Source: Balamuthia mandrillaris
Taxonomy: Eukaryota > Discosea > Longamoebia > Balamuthiidae
DNA: 64,000 nucleotides
NCBI GenBank assembly: GCA_031835245.1
Contig: JAVKOQ010000223.1
Span: forward strand, 1-64,000
Reading direction: 5' to 3'
The notes beneath the pieces were generated by a model. It had not been told where the DNA came from. It did not search any database and saw nothing but the letters and a program-made list of their open reading frames with translations. The stretch's first letter is position 1. Each line of letters opens with the position of its first letter. This document shows positions 56,969-64,000 of this stretch, piece after piece. A program made the position numbers and the translations under genes.

Positions 56969-59147
56969 ATGTCGGCAGCGGAGAACAAACAGCTCACGGC
57001 GGTAGTAGATACGGCATGTTCCTACGTCCAACAACTCTGGCTCCAACTCCTGCAAGAAGAAGGATGGACCATCAAAACTCCTTCTCGTTCACGAGAAGGA
57101 GAGGAGGGGGAAGAAAGCGCCAATGTTTACAGCGATGTCGACTTTCTTTGGACCGACTATTTCGGAGTTCCGTGGTCCCTCGTACATCAGGATGGAAGCA
57201 AGCGGAGGAAGAGGTTGTGCACGAATTGGCTGCCGAGAGCGAACGGCATTGCGGAGAAGGCCCAGCTGCTTCATCACTCGGAAAAATATGGGCTTTGTCA
57301 CCCGAAGAGCGCTCTGGCCTCTGCCATTCCAAAGAGCGTAGCTTTGACATTGCCTTCCTGCGGTAATGCTTATAAGAATGACAAGGAACAGATGAAGCAG
57401 GTATCGTTTCTTGTTGTTGTTTTTGCTGAAAAGAATAAGAATAAGAAGAAGAATAGGAATAGGAATAAGAATATAAGAAGAAGAAGAAGAAGAAGAAGAA
57501 GAAATAGAAAAAGGAAAAGGAAAAGGAAAAAATAATAGAAACTTGAAATGAAAAATAGAAATGAAAAATAGAAATGAAAAAAGTAATTGTTAAAATAAAA
57601 AAAATAGGTATTAAAGGCCCTCATTGAGAGCAAAGTGCAAACATTAGAAGCTAATCAAGATGACAATGCGTCCAGCAAAGGTCTCCTGTTATCTCCTTTC
57701 TTGTTTTCTTTCAAAAAAAACTGACCATAAAATACAAACCATAAAAATATAATTACAGACGGCCCATCAGAGTACGGTTGCAGTCGTCCACGCTGGATAC
57801 TCAAAGCAAGTGATTCCAGATCGGCGCAACAAGTGTATCTCTGCTCCTCCGTAGAAGATGCTTGTGACGCTCTTCTTCCTCTTCTCTATGATGACGATGA
57901 AGATAAGAATGAAGAACCAAAAGAAGAGCAACGATGGAAAGAATGGGTACTTCAACAATACATTGATCCGCCGTTGGTTGTGGATGGAGGCCGAAAGTTT
58001 CATCTGAGAGCCCACGTGCTTGTAACCGGAAGGGAGGAAATGAAGGTCTACTTCTTTGATGATGGAGTGATGGCCTTCCTTGCTTCCGAAAGCTATGTGA
58101 AGGAAGCGAAGAAGGAAAAGGGATTAGAAGAGGGTTGCCGTGAAGAAGAAGAACGAGAGCGACGATTCGCACATATCACAAACAATGCTGTCAACAAGTG
58201 GCACCACGAATGGAGCGAGAAAAGGGGCACCATGCTCTTTGAGGAGGTGTTTGAAAGTTTGGCTGAAGAGAAGATAGCTGAACTCCGAAGAAAGGGAGAA
58301 GAAGCAGAGGACGAAGAAGCAAATAGGATCAAAGAGGAAATGAAAGATAAGATGGAGATGGTTCGCAGCTCAATGCATGCCATCGCGAAAGAAGTCTTCG
58401 AGGCCGTGCACGGGCAGCCCACCGCCTTCATGCCGATGGACACCTGCTTCGAGCTCTTTGGATTTGACTTCTTGGTGGACGCCCAGTGGAAGACTTGGTT
58501 GTTGGAGGTGAATGCAGGGCCGGACCTGGCAGCGTACGGCGCTCGCTTGCGGCCGCTCTGCACCCGATTCTTGAGAGAGTGTTATCATGTTGCGGTATGT
58601 CCTGTGGTTCTCGGCCTTCTTCCTTCATCTTCAGAACCTCTTCGGCCACTGGCTCATTTGGTAACGCTGCGTGCTGGACATTGTGTCGGTAAGTAGATTA
58701 TTCGGAAGGAGTAAAGAAGAGGTAGAACAAAAAGAAGAGAAGAAAAATAGTTAAGTGATTACTACTTACCAAACATAAACAAAAACAGGAAAGCAAAAAC
58801 AAAGGGAAGGGGAGCAAGTGACCACAATAACGGCCCTTTTGGAAGTGAAGCCATGGGACAGCGACACACAGGCCAGTCAACTAGAGGCAATGGTGCGCTC
58901 AGTCGCCATCGATGAGGCAGAAGAAAATGAGGCCGAAGAAGAAGAAGAAAGCAAAGGAGAGAGAAAGGGGAAAGTGGTATGGGCCAACAGCAAGGCAGTC
59001 CCGATAGGTTATGGCATAGAGAAGTTGCAAATCGTGGCGATAACGGTGAACGTGGAACCGGAAACTCTTGCTCAGCTCATCGCTGAACAGTACGAAGATA
59101 GCATTCAAAGCGTTGATGTGGTCTCCCAAAAGGTTGAGCTGTTGTGA
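56969..59147 (+). CDS. Tubulin-tyrosine-ligase-like domain joined to an EF-1B GEF domain
   Basis: Exons 56969 to about 57400, about 57609-57678, about 57759-58688 and 58789-59147. The first part is a TTL-like ATP-grasp domain: VYSDVDFLWTDYFGVPWSLV, DGPSEYGCSRPRWILKASDS, WVLQQYIDPPLVVDGGRKFH, LRAHVLVTGREEMKVYFFDD, RFAHITNNAVN, then CFELFGFDFLVDAQWKTWLL and EVNAGPDL. The family ligates amino acids to tubulin or other C-termini. The last exon is the guanine-exchange domain of elongation factor 1 beta: TTITALLEVKPWDSDTQASQ, an acidic insertion, VVWANSKAVPIGYGIEKLQI and IQSVDVVSQKVELL. The junction at 58688 is a perfect GTAAGT donor to CAG at 58788, keeps frame, and the EF-1B exon has no ATG before its domain, so one fused protein is the simplest reading. 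Confidence 0.8.
58789..59147 (+). other. EF-1 beta/delta guanine-nucleotide-exchange domain exon
   Basis: Within the fusion gene. It contains both strands of the EF1_GNE fold: VKPWDSDTQ, MVRSVAID, PIGYGIEKLQI and DSIQSVDVV. An insertion of about 25 acidic/lysine residues separates MVRSVAID from VVWANSK, where the family usually has only a few residues. The stop is TGA at 59145-59147. Confidence 0.85.
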
Positions 59148-59221
59148 CAATTTTGCTACATTGGAACGTTTTTTTTTTTTTTTTCGTGCTTTCTCCCATT
59201 CTTTGTAACGAAGAAGAATCT

Positions 59222-60577
59222 TCAGGCTTTGCTGTAGATGCTATTGGTGATGAATGGTAGTGGCTTCAAGAGAGCTTCAGGAACTGCTGAAGTTTCTTGT
59301 TGGCAGATGTTTTGCAGAGCCGCTTTCCATTCCTTGGCGCCAGGAGCGCCATGAAACAGTCCCTGCATGTGTCTTGCGATATGCCACAACTTGAAAGGCT
59401 GCTTTCGTTTCTTCCTCTTCTGCTTTATTGAGCCTTCACAATCCTGCTCGTCCTCTTCATCCTTCTCTCGTTCTTCTTCCTCTCGTTTCACACGATGAGC
59501 ATATTCAACCATGCGATGCACCAACTCCGCTCTGCTAATTGTTCGTTGAAGTTTTGCTGTTGGTGTAGTTGCCTCGTTCACTGCGCTTCCGGAAGGAGAA
59601 AACATCGCTTCTGCCTCTGCAAACAAGCCAAAGGGATTACTAGCAGCCTCTCTTCCAATCATCACCCCATCCACACCGCCACCTCTTTCATTCTCACCAT
59701 CGTCAGCAGAAGGTGAAGCTTGAAGGTGTCGTCGGCACTCGTCTAACGTCTTTACTCCTCCATTCAAGTCAATGCGCAGCTCCGGAAAGTCCCTCTTCAG
59801 GCGATATACCACGTCATAGCGCAGCGGCGGCACGCTCCGGTTCTGCTTCGGAGAGAATCCCTTGTCGAGGATGGCCTTGCGAGCGTGCACCACAAACCAC
59901 TGACACCGGCCCTCACCCCCGACCCTCTCCACAAAGCTTTTCAGATGCTCGTAGCTGTCCAACTCGTCCACGCCGATGCGATGCTTCACCGAGAGGGCCA
60001 CGCGAGGAGAGACGGCACGGCGCATTTCCCTGAGGCAGAGGGCCACCCTGGCAGGGTCCCGCATGAGGACGGCGCCAAAGCGACCGCTGCCGGCCACCGC
60101 GTTGCTAGGACATCCCACGTTGAGGTTGATCCCATCGTAGCCGTGCCGCTCCCCCAATTCGGCTGCCTTGGCGAGGAGGTAGGGGTCGTCCCCGCCGAGC
60201 TGCAGGATGAGCGGGTTCTCGACGCCTCGGCTGAAGGAAAGGAGGTGTCTAGCGGCAGAGGAAGGGCCTTCTTCTTCTTCCGCCTCTACTAAGCTCCTGG
60301 CAACCACCATTTCGGTGTAGAGCAAGAGGCTGGTGGGACAGATTTGACGCAGCATGTAGCGAAAGTGGCGGTCGGTGTGGTCCATCATGGGCGCCACGCT
60401 GAGCACCGGGAACCTCCAAACGGAACCACCGCCTTGATCCTTTGCTGTTGCTGTTGGCAAGGCACTCCATGATGCAAAGCCGCGGCGGGCCAGCCTCCCT
60501 CCAAACGAGAGCGACAGCGGGCGAGCAGCAGCGGAGCAACAACGGCGCAGCCTCTCCTTCTCCGCCGCCTTCTTCAT
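59222..60577 (-). CDS. DusA-like tRNA-dihydrouridine synthase, intronless
   Basis: 451 codons, single exon. The Arg/Ala-rich N-terminus (about 45 residues) could be a mitochondrial presequence. The Dus core follows: FPVLSVAPMMDHTDRHFRYM (FMN phosphate-binding start), LLLYTEMVVARS, NPLILQLGGDDPYLLAKAA, GINLNVGCPSNAVAGSGRFG with the catalytic cysteine, GAVLMRDP, LSVKHRIGVDELDSY and FVVHARKAIL. The LDLNGG-type strand reads LRIDLNGGVKTLDECR and the last phosphate loop GVMIGREAASNPF. The ARKAIL/GLSPKxNR-like element (KGFSPKQNRSVPP) is typical of DusA. The enzyme reduces uridine 20/20a of tRNA with FMN and NADPH. One of the few intronless genes here. Its stop lies about 75 bp from the fusion gene's stop. 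Confidence 0.93.
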   Translation of the reverse strand: MKKAAEKERLRRCCSAAARPLSLSFGGRLARRGFASWSALPTATAKDQGGGSVWRFPVLSVAPMMDHTDRHFRYMLRQICPTSLLLYTEMVVARSLVEAEEEEGPSSAARHLLSFSRGVENPLILQLGGDDPYLLAKAAELGERHGYDGINLNVGCPSNAVAGSGRFGAVLMRDPARVALCLREMRRAVSPRVALSVKHRIGVDELDSYEHLKSFVERVGGEGRCQWFVVHARKAILDKGFSPKQNRSVPPLRYDVVYRLKRDFPELRIDLNGGVKTLDECRRHLQASPSADDGENERGGGVDGVMIGREAASNPFGLFAEAEAMFSPSGSAVNEATTPTAKLQRTISRAELVHRMVEYAHRVKREEEEREKDEEDEQDCEGSIKQKRKKRKQPFKLWHIARHMQGLFHGAPGAKEWKAALQNICQQETSAVPEALLKPLPFITNSIYSKA

Positions 60578-60683
60578 TTCTCACTGGAATATTTCGTGTC
60601 GTCACGGAATTAATTTTGTAGACATGTCCCCTTACGACGTGCGTTCGACCCCCGCTTTATACAATTTCAAATAAATAAGATGT

Positions 60684-60692
60684 GTCGACAAA
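60684..60692 (+). promoter_or_regulatory. GTCGACAAA motif between DUS and a small membrane protein gene
   Basis: Copy of the recurring motif in the 145-bp gap, 107 bp upstream of the DUS start codon. Confidence 0.35.
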
Positions 60693-60722
60693 AAAGAGGA
60701 AAGAGAGAAAAAAGCAGAGCTT

Positions 60723-60992
60723 TCATCCCCAAATGCTGCCTCTCGGTTGGTGCATAGTTTGAGGGGAGTGGAAGGGAACGGTGCCATAGAACAGCCCAAC
60801 GGCGGTGCAGATGAGGCCAACGGCCCCTGAGGCCCGTGGAGAGGGGATCGGCTTCTTTGTCCATGGATCCACGCCCTTGCGCCAGCTGTACAGGAAATAG
60901 GTGCCCACCAAGGTTATGATGGTGCCAGGGCCATAGTGACACATCTCACAAGAAAGCCTCTGCCGCCTTTCGCTCATGTCCCGTTGACTCAT
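60723..60992 (-). CDS. Small two-TM protein of unknown family
   Basis: 89 codons from the ATG at 60992 (MSQRDMSERRQRLSCEMCHY); an upstream in-frame extension to 61091 begins at a less likely start. Two hydrophobic spans are separated by a charged loop: PGTIITLVGTYFLYSW, then KGVDPWTKKPIPSP, and AVGLICTAVGLFYGTVPF. The C-terminus is polar. The layout fits a small hairpin membrane protein of mitochondria or the ER. I do not recognise the family. It shares a 272-bp divergent gap with the CAP-like gene. Confidence 0.6.
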   Translation of the reverse strand: MSQRDMSERRQRLSCEMCHYGPGTIITLVGTYFLYSWRKGVDPWTKKPIPSPRASGAVGLICTAVGLFYGTVPFHSPQTMHQPRGSIWG

Positions 60993-61264
60993 GGTGCGTT
61001 TGCTGCTTTCTGTTCTGCTTCTTCTCTTATTCCTTTTGTTTTCGAAGAAGGAAGTGGACACGAGAGAGGACATGAGATAGATCATAACCAAGATTATCTA
61101 ATCGAAATTTCGGTATTAACTCCGAAACTCCCACCCAATCAAAAATATTGCTTTTAAAACTCTTTTTGGCTTTAAACGACACAAAAGAAAATTGTCTCTT
61201 CAAGCAGGAAAAAGAAAAAAAAGGGAGCGCGCAAAGTGATCCACCACCAACGAAATAAGAGGAG

Positions 61265-61897
61265 ATGAAGGGGATTGGAGTGCTCATCGTGTTGTGCTGC
61301 GTGTTGGCCGGCGGCTTCGCAGACGATGCCGCACGTGAAGAGATGTACAGCAAACTGCACGAGATGAGGGAAACCTTTTACGCTCCTTCCCTAACCGTCT
61401 CCCCTGTCCTCCAAGAAGTTGCCCAACAGATCTCTGACGAGTTTGCCGTGCTCGGGGAAATCGCACAACTCACGTACGCAAAACATCTCTATTCCGTTCT
61501 TTGTTTTCTTTGCTTCCCTGCTTCTCCTTTCTTCACTTTCCTCTTGGTCATCTTTGCGATTTCTCTCTCCTGGCCTCTTTTCTTGCCCTCTGTGTTTGAG
61601 TGGTCCCCAAGCATCATTCTCGACTTAATGTTCTATCCTTTGCTCTCCCTCTCGTTCTTGCTCAACTATAGCCCTGATCGCGTCGACTTTGTCAAGCTGT
61701 TGTTGAAGGATTACTACGAGTATGAGACCGAGTACGTTGCCATCAACCAGGTCTCCGAGGAGAGCCAAGTCTCTGAGGCCTTTGCCGCCATGATGGATGA
61801 CTATGATGCCCGCTCCAGCCTCTTTGACCGCAACATGGCCGAAGTTGGTTCGTAACCACTTCACTTTCCTCACTCTCCCTCTCGCCTTTTTTCTCTC

Positions 61898-61928
<31 letters not shown>

Positions 61929-62030
61929 CATTAACAACTGCTATTGTAAATAGGCGTTGGTCTTGTGAAGGAGAAGGGAGAGTGGACAGTGGTGTTGGCT
62001 GTGCCAGCCAAGAAAGCCACCCAGGAATAA
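61265..62030 (+). CDS. Secreted CAP-superfamily-like protein, cysteine-poor
   Basis: Exons 61265-61473, 61672-61847 and 61954-62030 give 153 residues in exact frame. A signal peptide (MKGIGVLIVLCCVLAGGFA) is followed by LTVSPVLQEVAQQISDEFA and the end DRNMAEVGVGLVKEKGEWTVVLAV. These match the start (L-x-x-x-P-x-L-x-x-x-A) and the end (R-x-x-x-x-x-xGVGV...W) of the CAP/SCP fold. The canonical histidines are not evident and the mature part has no cysteines, unlike most eukaryotic CAPs, so it may be a divergent member. It is probably secreted. The last intron contains a (TC)n run (61904-61928). Confidence 0.6.
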
Positions 62031-62294
62031 ACCTTAGTATTAGATATTTTGAACAAAGGAAACCTCTAGCCTAGTTGAGAGAGAGAGAGAGAGAGAGAGA
62101 CGGTTCGGAAGCAAAGACAAGCAAGTGTGCAAAGAAGAACAAACTGAAGAGGTAATGCTCTCAGCTCTCCTCTCCTGCCCAGAAAGAACAAGTGTGGAGT
62201 TGTTGCGATTTTTTGTTTTAACTTCAAGAAAGCGAGAAACAAAACATAGATAAGAGGCAAAAAAAAACAAAAGGAAAGAGGAAAAAAGTTTCGT

Positions 62295-62454
62295 TTAGGC
62301 TCTCTTCTTGTGTGGCTTCTTGGGAACGCCATCCTCAAAGTTGAGCTGAATGTAGCCCCACACTCCGAAGGGCAACAGCAAGCTGACCACAGCCAAAAGA
62401 CTGAAGACGCCCCACTCTTTCTGTATTGTTGAAATAGCAAACAAAAAGTTAGCA

Positions 62455-62501
<47 letters not shown>

Positions 62502-62651
62502 AGAAGTACCAGGTGAGGTCGGCTGAGAATGTCGCTCTCGCTGCTAAGTCGGATGGGGAGAGAGTAGAGGCTGGAAGAGAAGCCAGACTACACAAACAAA
62601 AGGGCAAAGAGTAAGAAAATGGAGTTGAGATGAAATCAGCAAGGAGCGGGG

Positions 62652-62687
<36 letters not shown>

Positions 62688-63191
62688 AAGAAAGAGAGAG
62701 AGAGAGAGAGAGAGAGGAGAAGGGGGAAAGAACATACGATGATTTCTCCCTTGGGGGTGTTCCTGTAGCGGATGGTGGCGGGGTAGCTCCTGAACCACTG
62801 GTTGGCCACGCGAGAGGTGGGGTGGACCACAAAGGAGTGCGAGACATTGGTGCCAGGGGCGATCTTGTCCCACCGCACTGAGGAGAGGCCAATCACGGCG
62901 TCGAACTTGTCGGCGGGCCAGTTGTCGTCCGTGAGTTGCACATCGTAAGCAGTGCTTTGATTGTTTGTAACAAGAGTGTAAGAAGGCGCGCACACAAAAA
63001 AATCAACAAGATTGGAGCATTTGACAGAGTGAGATGTACTTTTTGCCAACGTTGAAGACAGTGAGCGTGACCACAATGTCTCGCGAGGAGAGAACCTCAG
63101 AGTTCAACACGTCCTTCTTGACAATAAGCTGCGCAGAGGCCGCCGCAACAATGGCGAGCAGCAAAACGAGAGTGACACCCATCGACTTCAT
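62295..63191 (-). CDS. SSR2: Translocon-associated protein beta (TRAP-beta/SSR2)
   Basis: Four minus-strand exons (63040-63191, 62738-62954, 62510-62587, 62295-62420) give 190 residues in exact frame. It has a signal peptide (MKSMGVTLVLLLAIVAAASA), then a beta-rich lumenal domain: SRDIVVTLTVFNVGKN, TAYDVQLTDDNWPADKF, LSSVRWDKIAPGTNVSHSFV with the N-glycosylation-type NVS, and RYRNTPKGEII. A single membrane span FSLLAVVSLLLPFGVWGYI and a basic cytosolic tail KKPHKKRA complete the TRAP-beta layout. The KKxx-like end suits an ER-resident protein. TRAP assists Sec61 in translocating certain nascent chains. Introns carry long GA tracts on the plus strand (TC on the sense strand). Confidence 0.93.
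62457..62500 (-). repeat. (TC)n microsatellites (sense strand) in TRAP-beta introns
   Basis: GA on the plus strand at 62457-62500; a similar tract is at 62650-62717 in the next intron. Confidence 0.9.
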
Positions 63192-63544
63192 CCTTCTTTC
63201 TTTCTTTAAAAAAAAAAACAAAATGTATGCGCACAGTAAGTTAAAAAAAAAATAATCCCTCACGCACTTCTTGTAGTTTCTTGTCACAACTATCAAACCA
63301 AACAAAAAAGAAAAAAGAAAAAAGAAAACAGGAAATACCTCTTGTTTTTTTTTTGTTTCTTTAAAAAACTTCCTGTTCACCCACCACGCAGATTTTCTTC
63401 GCCCGCTTTTGCCCTGTTCTCTTCTTTTGCTTTCTTTTTCTTTGGATTTTTTGGTTGCGCCACCCTGAATTTCTGCGGTGACTCCTCTCCCACTCTCTTC
63501 TCTCTCTTTTTTTTTTTGCACGAGCGGTTCGTGTCGTGATGGTA

Positions 63545-63552
63545 TGACGTCA
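63545..63552. promoter_or_regulatory. TGACGTCA CRE-like palindrome (first of two)
   Basis: A perfect 8-bp CRE/ATF consensus in the divergent promoter. The second copy is 92 bp away in the same ATGACGTCACA context. Confidence 0.55.
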
Positions 63553-63636
63553 CACGTCAGCGGTCCCTCCTTGGTCAACCTCGCTCTTGTCCTCGCTCTT
63601 GTCCAGGCCCTTCTCTTTGTCGACGGAAATAACGTA

Positions 63637-63644
63637 TGACGTCA
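63637..63644. promoter_or_regulatory. TGACGTCA CRE-like palindrome (second of two)
   Basis: Same ATGACGTCACA context as the site at 63545, about 240 bp upstream of the MORN ATG. Confidence 0.55.
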
Positions 63645-63700
63645 CAGGTCAAATTCGCTCTTATCCTCGCCCTTCTCTTGGCTCTTGTCCTTCTTTTTTT

Positions 63701-63709
63701 GTCGACAAT
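63701..63709 (+). promoter_or_regulatory. GTCGACAAT motif upstream of the MORN gene
   Basis: Exact copy, preceded by a T-run, 173 bp before the ATG at 63882. Confidence 0.45.
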
Positions 63710-63881
63710 ATTTCTACACGACGACACGAATCCATAAATGAAAATAAGAAAAAGGAGGTAAAAAAAGAACAGAAGAAGAAATTCTTTGCCCCTCCTCTCT
63801 CTCCCTAGCTCTCCTCTGAACTGTTGGTCCTCCGTCTTTAATTTTTTGTTAAAAAAAAGAAAAAGGAGCCGGAGGGTGGAA

Positions 63882-64000
63882 ATGGATGGACCCAGCGAAG
63901 AAGGCACCACGGTGACCGCTTTCGCCAGCTTCGACGGCGAGACCAACGAAAAGGGCAAGAAGCACGGCCGCGGCAAACTCACCTGGGACGACGGCGAGTC
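63882..64000 (+). CDS. MORN-repeat protein, 5' end only
   Basis: The ORF starts at ATG 63882 and runs off the window edge after about 39 codons. It reads FDGETNEKGKKHGRGKLTW followed by DDGE, a MORN-repeat beginning (GxxxxxxGKxHGxGxLxWxDG). The first repeats resemble those of radial spoke head protein 1, but MORN proteins are very diverse and no closer assignment is justified. It is the plus-strand partner of TRAP-beta across a shared promoter. Confidence 0.7.
   Translation, partial: MDGPSEEGTTVTAFASFDGETNEKGKKHGRGKLTWDDGE

Larger units (their letters stand above)
63192..63881. other. Divergent promoter region (TRAP-beta / MORN protein)
   Basis: It contains two ATGACGTCACA sites (CRE-like, cores at 63545-63552 and 63637-63644), a TTTGTCGACGG site at 63617 and a GTCGACAAT site at 63701. 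Between them a GCTCTTGTCC-type phrase is repeated about four times (63584-63690). The left half is homopolymer-rich. No ORF is supported. Confidence 0.5.

Noticed and set aside
58594-58632. Small intron after CYHVA in the TTL-like exon (GTATGT...CAG)
   Set aside because: At 39 bp it is shorter than other introns here and leads to an immediate stop or wrong frame.
1-64000. tRNA, rRNA or integrated viral genes
   Set aside because: I found no tRNA B-box (GGTTCGAATCC-type), rRNA core or viral structural/replication genes; reverse transcriptase and transposase fragments account for the foreign sequence.

Overview
The window is nuclear DNA of an intron-rich, gene-dense unicellular eukaryote. Genes lie on both strands with short GT-AG introns (mostly 50-200 bp), and many introns carry (TC)n/(GA)n or (CTT/GTT)n microsatellites. 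A plant/amoebozoan-type DPE2 glucanotransferase, an EDR1-domain TKL kinase, several Ras/Rho-type signalling proteins, and the absence of plastid or animal-specific genes suggest an amoebozoan (an acanthamoebid- or Balamuthia-like lineage is my guess). No species marker is present, so this is inference.

Layout. Positions 1-3500 are an AT-rich transposon island: a decayed non-LTR retrotransposon reverse transcriptase, followed by a complete-looking but decayed Tc1/mariner copy with terminal inverted repeats and TA target sites. Then come a PPTC7-like mitochondrial PP2C (+), an unknown secreted protein (-), ESCRT-II SNF8 (+), two intronless ankyrin proteins (+), a mitochondrial thioredoxin-fold-like protein (+), DPE2 (-), a METTL21-type methyltransferase (+), an SH3-PH-LRR protein (-), WDR7/rabconnectin-3beta (+), a Ste20 kinase fused to a RasGAP domain (-), an RGS-C2 protein (+), a small membrane protein with a truncated duplicate (-), the XPR1-type SPX-EXS phosphate exporter (-), a giant Ada3 (+), a four-CBS AMPK-gamma-like protein (+), an acidic/basic low-complexity nuclear protein (-), ZNHIT1 (+), RhoGAP-WH1 (+), an EDR1-type kinase (+), a tubulin-tyrosine-ligase-like domain spliced to an EF-1B guanine-exchange domain (+), a DusA-like tRNA dihydrouridine synthase (-), a small two-TM protein (-), a CAP-like secreted protein (+), TRAP-beta (-) and the start of a MORN protein (+, cut by the window end).

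Functional themes: signalling (Ste20-RasGAP, RGS-C2, RhoGAP-WH1, EDR1 kinase, SH3-PH-LRR), membrane traffic and acidification (SNF8, WDR7, TRAP-beta), chromatin (Ada3, ZNHIT1), and carbohydrate, energy and phosphate homeostasis (DPE2, CBS, XPR1). Many genes are divergent pairs with 180-830 bp between start codons. A recurrent GTCGACAA(T) motif sits in at least six of the intergenic regions.

Most interesting: the Ste20 kinase with a RasGAP domain that has lost its arginine finger; the TTL/EF-1B fusion; the RhoGAP stop overlapping the next kinase's start (ATGA); a DFN in place of DFG in that kinase; a fresh 267-bp partial gene duplication; the GTCGACAA motif; and a strand bias of intronic pyrimidine microsatellites. 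Exon boundaries were read by hand from frame and splice-site consensus, and several genes were checked to sum to an exact multiple of three.
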